DNA of 10,550 bases from NCBI GenBank assembly GCA_023393375.1, contig JAEWLI010000018.1, forward strand, positions 1 to 10,550. The letters are read 5' to 3'. Source of the stretch: Bacteroidota bacterium (GTDB taxonomy: Bacteria > Bacteroidota > Bacteroidia > Cytophagales > Cyclobacteriaceae). The notes beneath the pieces were generated by a model, which was not told the origin of the DNA, ran no database searches, and saw nothing but the letters and a program-made list of their open reading frames with translations. Shown in pieces: positions 5,450 through 10,550 of this stretch. A program made the position numbers and the translations under genes. Numbering within the stretch: position 1 is the first letter of the stretch; each line of letters starts with the position of its first letter.

Positions 5450-7927
5450 ATGAAGGATAATAAAGATTTAAAAGCATTCAGCTCTTTGATAATAACAGCT
5501 AAAGAAGATGATGAAGGTGGCGAACTGATACAATTGATAACCCCAGAAGACGAGGAAGAACTTAAACCGGAAGAAATGCCGGAATTGTTGCCTATTCTGC
5601 CCATAAAAAATACTGTTTTATTTCCGGGAGTGGTAATTCCCATAACGGTAGGGAGAAGTAAATCCATAAGACTGGTTAAAAAAGCCTACAAAGGAAACCG
5701 CATTATCGGCGTAGTAGCCCAACATAATGACAAAGTGGAGGATCCTGATATTGAGGATGTATTTCAAATCGGGACATTGGCAAAAATCATTAAAATGTTA
5801 GTCTTGCCAGATGGCAATACTACTATCATCATACAGGGAAAGAAACGTTTTAAAATTGAAAGTCTGGTACAGGAAGATCCATATCTTACTGCAAAAGTGG
5901 CCTATCTTCATGAAAAATTTCCCGAAAAAAGCAATAAGGATATACAACCTGTCATAAAGTCCTTAAAAGACTCTGCCATAAAAATCTTAAAACTGAATCC
6001 TGAGATACCACCAGAGGCTCAGATGGCCCTTGACAATATAGACAGCCCTATTTTCCTTACCCATTTTCTTTCATCGAATATTAATGCAGAGGTAAAGGAA
6101 AAACAAAAATTACTGGAGATCAACGATGGTTTGAAAAGGGCTACCCTATTACTGGAATACATGATGCGGGACATTCAGATGTTGGAGCTGAAACAGGAAA
6201 TTCAAAAGAAAGTCCATTCCGATATCGACCAGCAACAAAGGGATTATTATCTGCGGCAACAAATTAAGGTATTGCAGGATGAACTGGGATTCGAAGGTCA
6301 GGATCAGGAATTGCATCAACTGAAATTGAAAGGGGATAAAAAGAAGTGGCCAAAGGAAGTTGCCCAACATTTTAATAAAGAACTGGATAAAATTGCCCGT
6401 ATCAATCCTATGGCTGCGGAATATCCGGTAGCTATGAATTATGTTGAATTCATGATCGATCTGCCCTGGCATGATTTTACCAAGGACAGTTTTGACCTGA
6501 ATAAAGCACAAAAAGTACTTGACAGGGATCATTATGGTCTTGAAAAAGTAAAAGACAGGATACTTGAATATCTTGCCGTATTGAAACTGAAACAGGATAT
6601 GAAAGGTCCTATTTTATGTTTGTATGGCCCTCCTGGTGTGGGTAAAACATCGCTGGGCAAGTCAATTGCCAAAGCATTGAACCGCAAATATGTCAGGATG
6701 TCGCTTGGTGGCGTGCATGACGAGGCTGAAATCCGTGGTCACCGAAAAACCTATGTGGGTGCGATGCCAGGCAAAATCATTCAAAATATCAAAAAAGTAA
6801 AATCAGCCAACCCTGTATTTGTTCTGGATGAAATAGATAAGGTAAATTCAGATTTCCGGGGAGATCCTTCTTCTGCGCTACTGGAAGTTTTGGATCCTGA
6901 ACAAAACAATTCTTTTATGGACAATTACCTTGAGGTAGAATATGACCTGTCGAAAGTATTGTTTATTGCTACTGCCAACTCTTTGGAATCTATTCAGCCT
7001 GCTCTTCGTGACCGAATGGAAATCATTGAAATAAACGGTTATAATCTTGAAGAGAAAGTAGAAATAGCTAAAAGGCATTTAATCCCCAAACAACGTAAAG
7101 AAAATGGTTTGGCAGGAAATCAAATTACATTTACCAGAAATGCCATCGTAAAAGTTATTGAAAGTTATACCCGGGAGTCAGGTGTACGAAACCTTGAACG
7201 TAAACTGGGAGCTGTAATCCGGAATGTGGCCAAAATGGTGGCCATGGAAAAAGAATATAATAAATCCATCACACCAGATGAAGTGATCCGGATATTGGGG
7301 GCGGAAGAATTTGACAAGGAACTTTATAACGATAATAAAATACCCGGTGTGGTTACAGGCCTTGCCTGGACACAAGCTGGTGGAGAAATACTGTTTATTG
7401 AATCCAGCCTGAACAGAGGGAAAGGGAAATTGACACTATCCGGGCAATTGGGCGATGTAATGAAAGAATCGGCCATGGCGGCCCTCTCCTATTTAAAATC
7501 TAATGCGGATAAACTGAACATCCATTATTCTGTGTTTGAGAATTATGATTTGCATGTTCACGTGCCAGCCGGAGCGGTTCCAAAAGACGGACCTTCGGCA
7601 GGGATTACCATGTTAACTTCCCTGGCATCTGTATATACCCAAAGAAAAGTGAAAAACAGGGTGGCTATGACAGGTGAGATAACATTGAGGGGAAAAGTAC
7701 TTCCTGTGGGTGGAATTCAGGAAAAAATTCTTGCAGCAAAAAGATCAGGAATAAAGGAAATTATCCTGTGCAGAAAAAATAAAAAAGACATAGAAGAAAT
7801 AAAACCAGAATATACCAAGGATCTTGTTATTCATCTGGTAGACCATGTGGATGAAGTGTTGGATATAGCCCTGCTCAAGGAAAAAGTTAAAAATCCTATA
7901 AAATTTGAGACCAAGCAAACTTCATAG
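5450..7927 (+). CDS. lon: Lon ATP-dependent protease (endopeptidase La)
   Basis: This is the cytoplasmic AAA+ serine protease that unfolds and degrades damaged and regulatory proteins. At 825 residues it is close to bacterial LonA (E. coli 784), with an extra acidic N-terminal tail (about 1-44, rich in Glu/Asp). The N-terminal substrate-binding domain (LPILPIKNTVLFPG, 47-60) runs to about 245, and a coiled-coil helix follows (about 245-300). The AAA+ module has Walker A GPPGVGKT at 393-400, Walker B FVLDEID at 457-463 and sensor 1 ATAN at 507-510. The protease domain contains the catalytic Ser716 in PKDGPSAG and Lys759 in GGIQEK, 43 residues apart as in E. coli Lon. All active-site features are intact. 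Its end overlaps porQ by 23 nt. Upstream lie a canonical promoter, a palindrome and a strong Shine-Dalgarno-like site, suggesting dedicated control. Confidence 0.98.
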   Translation: MKDNKDLKAFSSLIITAKEDDEGGELIQLITPEDEEELKPEEMPELLPILPIKNTVLFPGVVIPITVGRSKSIRLVKKAYKGNRIIGVVAQHNDKVEDPDIEDVFQIGTLAKIIKMLVLPDGNTTIIIQGKKRFKIESLVQEDPYLTAKVAYLHEKFPEKSNKDIQPVIKSLKDSAIKILKLNPEIPPEAQMALDNIDSPIFLTHFLSSNINAEVKEKQKLLEINDGLKRATLLLEYMMRDIQMLELKQEIQKKVHSDIDQQQRDYYLRQQIKVLQDELGFEGQDQELHQLKLKGDKKKWPKEVAQHFNKELDKIARINPMAAEYPVAMNYVEFMIDLPWHDFTKDSFDLNKAQKVLDRDHYGLEKVKDRILEYLAVLKLKQDMKGPILCLYGPPGVGKTSLGKSIAKALNRKYVRMSLGGVHDEAEIRGHRKTYVGAMPGKIIQNIKKVKSANPVFVLDEIDKVNSDFRGDPSSALLEVLDPEQNNSFMDNYLEVEYDLSKVLFIATANSLESIQPALRDRMEIIEINGYNLEEKVEIAKRHLIPKQRKENGLAGNQITFTRNAIVKVIESYTRESGVRNLERKLGAVIRNVAKMVAMEKEYNKSITPDEVIRILGAEEFDKELYNDNKIPGVVTGLAWTQAGGEILFIESSLNRGKGKLTLSGQLGDVMKESAMAALSYLKSNADKLNIHYSVFENYDLHVHVPAGAVPKDGPSAGITMLTSLASVYTQRKVKNRVAMTGEITLRGKVLPVGGIQEKILAAKRSGIKEIILCRKNKKDIEEIKPEYTKDLVIHLVDHVDEVLDIALLKEKVKNPIKFETKQTS

Positions 7928-8951
7928 TTTATTGTTATTAAGTGTGCTTATGGGTGGCACCTTTTTATCATTTGGCCAGGGAGGAGGCAGAAGTAGTTTT
8001 GATTTTATGAACCTCCCATCTAATGCCAGATTAGGGGCAACTGGAGGTTATAATGTATCGGCAAACGTGCAGGATATCAATATGATATTTTCGAATCCGG
8101 CTTTAATATCTGATGATTGGCATAACCATGCTGCTTTCAACTACCTCTCCTATCATGCGGGAATATCATTAAGTAGTGTTGCTTATGCCCGGGATTTCGA
8201 GAAGTATGGTACGTGGGTTATTGGTTTACAGTACCTCGATTTAGGTGATTTTTCCAGAACAGATGATACAGGGATGGATTTGGGTGAATTTAATGCTCAG
8301 GAATATTATGTGGTGGTGGGTAGAAGCCATCAATCGGGCAATTTCCAGTTAGGGGCGAATTTAAAATATGCCAATTCATCCATCGAAAGATATACAGCTC
8401 ATGCCATCCTACTGGATATCGGTGGTGTGTTTATTCATCCCGAACAACAATTGACAGTAGGGTTAGTTTTGAAAAATTTTGGTTTTCTGATCAGCAACTA
8501 TACCGAAGAAAGTGATAAAAATTTACCATTTGATGTACAATTGGGCATGACTATTAAACCGGAACATATGCCTTTTCGGTTTACGCTTACTGCACATCAT
8601 TTGAGCCGTCCCAATATTTTGTATGATGACCCCAATCCAGGCATCAACAATTTTGACCGTCCGGGAGTTGTTGATAAAGTGTTGGGACATCTCGTTTTAG
8701 GAACTGAAGTACTTATCAGTAAAAATTTTAATTTAAGGGCAGGATACAACCATATGGTCAATCAGGAGCTAAGGATTACAAGTGGTTCCAAAGGATCAGG
8801 ATTTTCTTATGGTTTCATGGTAAAAATAAAAATGTTTGAGTTCGCCTTTAGCAGGGCAACCTATCATACCAGCGGGGGAAGAAATTTTTTCTCAATACAA
8901 AGTAATCTAAATTCATTTTTAGTCAAGAAAAATAATAATCATAATGAATAG
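7905..8951 (+). CDS. porQ: Type IX secretion system protein PorQ (outer-membrane beta-barrel)
   Basis: PorQ is a FadL-like outer-membrane barrel that works with PorU, PorV and PorZ in the T9SS attachment complex, which cleaves C-terminal signals and fixes cargo to the cell surface. The 348-residue length and the conserved blocks fit PorQ: GGRSSFDFMNLPSNARLGA (27-45) after the signal peptide, an FSNPAL turn (62-67), a GLQYLDLGDFSR strand, LPFDVQLG, PFRFTLTAHHL, HLVLGTEV, NLRAGYN, and the ending RNFFSIQSNLNSFL. No ATG suits the start. A stop codon at 7899-7901 limits the frame, and the TTG at 7905 is the only start giving a signal peptide with a basic n-region (RPSK) and full hydrophobic core (cleavage near FGQ, residue 24/25). 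The ATG at 7950 would cut the signal sequence. It overlaps lon by 23 nt and hslU by 8 nt, implying coupled translation. Confidence 0.93.
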   Translation: MRPSKLHSLLLLSVLMGGTFLSFGQGGGRSSFDFMNLPSNARLGATGGYNVSANVQDINMIFSNPALISDDWHNHAAFNYLSYHAGISLSSVAYARDFEKYGTWVIGLQYLDLGDFSRTDDTGMDLGEFNAQEYYVVVGRSHQSGNFQLGANLKYANSSIERYTAHAILLDIGGVFIHPEQQLTVGLVLKNFGFLISNYTEESDKNLPFDVQLGMTIKPEHMPFRFTLTAHHLSRPNILYDDPNPGINNFDRPGVVDKVLGHLVLGTEVLISKNFNLRAGYNHMVNQELRITSGSKGSGFSYGFMVKIKMFEFAFSRATYHTSGGRNFFSIQSNLNSFLVKKNNNHNE

Positions 8952-10347
8952 CGACAACAAAAATCTCACTCCTCAGCAAATTGTTGATGAGCTTAATAAA
9001 TATATCATCGGACAAACAGACGCCAAAAAGAATGTAGCCATTGCATTGCGAAACAGGTGGCGGCGCATGAATGTACGATCAGAAATACAAGGTGATATTG
9101 TACCTAACAATATTTTAATGATCGGGCCAACAGGTGTAGGAAAAACGGAAATAGCTAGAAGGCTCGCCAAAATCGCAGATGCACCCTTCACCAAAGTAGA
9201 AGCTTCTAAATTTACTGAAGTGGGTTATGTGGGCAGAGATGTGGAAAGTATGGTGAGAGACCTGGTGGAACAATCTGTCAATCTGGTAAAGAACAGAAAA
9301 AAAGAAGAGGTAAAGGAAAAAGCTGCTCAAATAGTAGAAGATATAATTTTAGATGCGCTCATTCCCCCAATTAAAGCGGCAGTATCAAGACCGGGACAAT
9401 ATTCTACCCAGCAAACATCTGATGAAATGCCAGACAACGAAGCTGAATTGAATGAACGTACCAGGGAAAGATTCCGCGATAAAATCAGAAATGGAGAAAT
9501 GGAAGATCGAAAGATCGAAATCAACATCAAAGCAAACTCCAATTCGGGTATTGGCATGATAGGTGGCGGCATGATTGATGAAGCCTCTATGATCAATTTG
9601 CAGGACATGCTCAACAACATGATGCCCAAAAAAAGTAAAAAGAGAAAAGTAACTATCGCAGAAGCCCGAAAGATCCTGATGGAAGAAGAAGCTGCCAAGT
9701 TGATTGATATGGATGAAGTAAAGGAAGAAGCCATACAAAAAGCCGAAAATACTGGGATCATATTTATAGATGAAATTGATAAAATTGCCAGTGGTGCCAA
9801 CAAAGGAGGAGGCGGTCCAGATGTTAGCCGCGAGGGTGTGCAACGGGATTTATTGCCCATTGTAGAAGGATCGACTGTTAATACGAAGTACGGCATTATC
9901 AATACCGATCATATTCTTTTTATTGCAGCCGGGGCATTTCATGTGGCCAAACCTTCAGATCTGATACCCGAACTTCAAGGCAGGTTCCCGATACGAGTGG
10001 AATTGAGCAGCTTGAGTAAAGAAGATTTCTGTCAGATATTGAAAGAACCCAAAAATGCACTCACCAAACAATATATCGCCTTGTTCGAATCTGAGGGTGT
10101 AGAACTAAAATATAATGAGGACGCACTTGACGAAATTGCCGATACGGCATTTCAAATCAATACAGAAATGGAAAATATTGGTGCCAGAAGGTTGCAGACA
10201 GTCATGAGCCATTTACTAAATGATTTTCTTTTTGATGTCCCAGATAAAATCGGTGCTAATGCCAAAATATTAATCACGAGTGAATTGGTTAGGGAAAAGT
10301 TATCATCGCTGATCAAGAACAGGGATTTAAGTCAGTATATTTTGTAA
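8944..10347 (+). CDS. hslU: HslU (ClpY), ATPase/unfoldase subunit of the HslUV protease
   Basis: HslU is a hexameric AAA+ unfoldase that feeds proteins into the HslV peptidase in the cytoplasm. The 467-residue protein (E. coli 443) has the N-terminal TPQQIVDELNKYIIGQ block, Walker A GPTGVGKT (61-68), pore loop GYVG (94-97) and a long intermediate domain (about 110-243) with a Gly/Met-rich patch (202-230). Walker B is GIIFIDEID (271-279). The arginine finger lies in PELQGRFPIRVEL (342-354, Arg347), and sensor 2 in GARRL (413-417). The C-terminus DLSQYIL matches the tail that inserts into HslV and activates it, so a partner HslV is expected. No hslV lies in the window; in many bacteria it is directly upstream. 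Here that place is taken by porQ, whose last 8 nt overlap the hslU start. The ATG at 8944 fits the family's N-terminus. Confidence 0.97.
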   Translation: MNSDNKNLTPQQIVDELNKYIIGQTDAKKNVAIALRNRWRRMNVRSEIQGDIVPNNILMIGPTGVGKTEIARRLAKIADAPFTKVEASKFTEVGYVGRDVESMVRDLVEQSVNLVKNRKKEEVKEKAAQIVEDIILDALIPPIKAAVSRPGQYSTQQTSDEMPDNEAELNERTRERFRDKIRNGEMEDRKIEINIKANSNSGIGMIGGGMIDEASMINLQDMLNNMMPKKSKKRKVTIAEARKILMEEEAAKLIDMDEVKEEAIQKAENTGIIFIDEIDKIASGANKGGGGPDVSREGVQRDLLPIVEGSTVNTKYGIINTDHILFIAAGAFHVAKPSDLIPELQGRFPIRVELSSLSKEDFCQILKEPKNALTKQYIALFESEGVELKYNEDALDEIADTAFQINTEMENIGARRLQTVMSHLLNDFLFDVPDKIGANAKILITSELVREKLSSLIKNRDLSQYIL

Positions 10348-10366
10348 GTGTAAACATATTCAGAAA

Positions 10367-10407
10367 CTAATAATTGGCCATCGTACTGACCAATTATTAG
10401 GGTTTTT
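10367..10407 (+). terminator. Candidate intrinsic terminator of the lon-porQ-hslU transcript
   Basis: CTAATAATTGG (10367-10377) and CCAATTATTAG (10390-10400) form a perfect 11-bp stem with a 12-nt loop, 20 nt after the hslU stop. GG and five T residues follow (10401-10407). The stem is AT-rich and the T-run short, so efficiency is uncertain. The 3' arm is also part of a competing stem, described separately. Confidence 0.55.
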
Positions 10408-10415
10408 GGTCAGTA
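10384..10415 (+). other. Alternative stem overlapping the hslU terminator
   Basis: TACTGACCAA (10384-10393) and TTGGTCAGTA (10406-10415) form a perfect 10-bp stem with a 12-nt loop. Bases 10390-10393 are shared with the 3' arm of the terminator stem and 10406-10407 with its T-tract. The two full stems therefore exclude each other; shortened versions could coexist as an H-type pseudoknot. No T-run follows this second stem. The pairing is seen directly; a regulatory role is inference. Confidence 0.5.
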
Positions 10416-10475
10416 TGTTCTCAAAATGTCGTATACTCCACAAAGTGTATTTTATTTTTTTGTGAAAAGGAAGGT

Positions 10476-10541
10476 ATCTAGGTCCCGACTTTGACGTCAT
10501 CCCTGTGCAGACAGGGAATCTCCCGGGTTTTGTACTTAGAT
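10476..10541. repeat. GC-rich imperfect palindrome, REP-like or structured RNA element
   Basis: The centre is a perfect stem TCCCTGT (10500-10506) / ACAGGGA (10511-10517) with loop GCAG. At equal distance on both sides, ATCTAGGT (10476-10483) and ACTTAGAT (10534-10541) pair over 8 positions with one G-T wobble, so the whole 66-nt unit is symmetric. The stretch 10482-10530 is about 57% G+C (28 of 49 bases), unlike the AT-rich flanks, and contains CCCGGG (10522-10527). This composition suggests a dispersed extragenic palindrome or a leader RNA element of the next gene outside the window. No transposase or coding frame is associated. Confidence 0.5.
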
Positions 10542-10550
10542 TGGGTAAAA

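Larger units (their letters stand above)
10348..10550 (+). other. Region downstream of hslU, no gene seen
   Basis: These 203 nt up to the window edge hold the overlapping stems at 10367-10415, a T-rich stretch at 10448-10461, and the GC-rich palindrome at 10476-10541. The longest plus-strand frames from an ATG here are about 20 codons (for example from 10428 to a stop near 10494) and do not look like genes. Confidence 0.6.

Noticed and set aside
5428..5667. Minus-strand Ser-rich frame covering the lon start
   Set aside because: The Ser-rich composition is the antisense of the acidic Lon N-terminus (GAA/GAT codons); the promoter, Shine-Dalgarno-like site and protein evidence all support lon on the plus strand.
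6149..6532. Minus-strand 127-codon frame opposite lon
   Set aside because: It lies wholly within the conserved Lon coding region and shows only biased hydrophobic composition.
9327..9902. Long minus-strand open frame (191 codons) opposite hslU
   Set aside because: The plus strand encodes conserved HslU motifs across the whole stretch; the antisense product is Ser/Ile-rich with no domain and no promoter or start signal.
10422..10461. Second terminator after hslU (ATACTC / GTGTAT with T-rich tail)
   Set aside because: The stem has only about five pairs with a mismatch; the T-rich tail alone is not enough.

Overview
The window looks like chromosome of a Bacteroidota bacterium, probably of the Cytophagales/Flammeovirga-type lineages. 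The evidence is a SusC/RagA-type receptor start, the type IX secretion (T9SS) protein PorQ, an OmpA-family protein with PorE-like domain order, AT-rich intergenic DNA, and promoter motifs of the Bacteroidota kind (-33 TTTG / -7 TAnnTTTG). The genus cannot be fixed from this stretch alone.

Layout. The left third is read on the minus strand. It holds the first 185 codons of a SusC/RagA TonB-linked receptor (running off the left edge), then about 545 nt of AT-rich DNA with promoter motifs and two adjacent inverted repeats. Next come a 636-residue envelope protein (TPR, PD40 propeller, carboxypeptidase-regulatory-like domain, OmpA C-terminal domain) and a TSUP/TauE-SafE membrane permease. A divergent region of about 235 nt contains a 10-bp repeat cluster (GTTTGAAATG). 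From there everything is read on the plus strand: an extended-SDR NAD-dependent epimerase/dehydratase-like protein, then lon, porQ and hslU.

The most interesting part is the right half. Lon protease, PorQ and the HslU unfoldase are packed with overlapping ends (23 nt and 8 nt), so one transcript probably makes two cytoplasmic AAA+ quality-control machines and one outer-membrane component of the T9SS attachment complex. A canonical promoter precedes lon. A perfect 7+1+7 palindrome sits at about the expected transcription start, and an unusually strong Shine-Dalgarno-like AGGAGG lies before the ATG. After hslU, two long stems share nucleotides and so are mutually exclusive in full length, an attenuator- or pseudoknot-like layout. 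The window then ends in a GC-rich imperfect palindrome that looks like a dispersed repeat or structured RNA element.

No tRNA, rRNA, CRISPR array, insertion sequence or phage gene was seen. I found no wholly new gene system. The genes belong to known families, and the novelty candidates are the operon arrangement and the non-coding structures.
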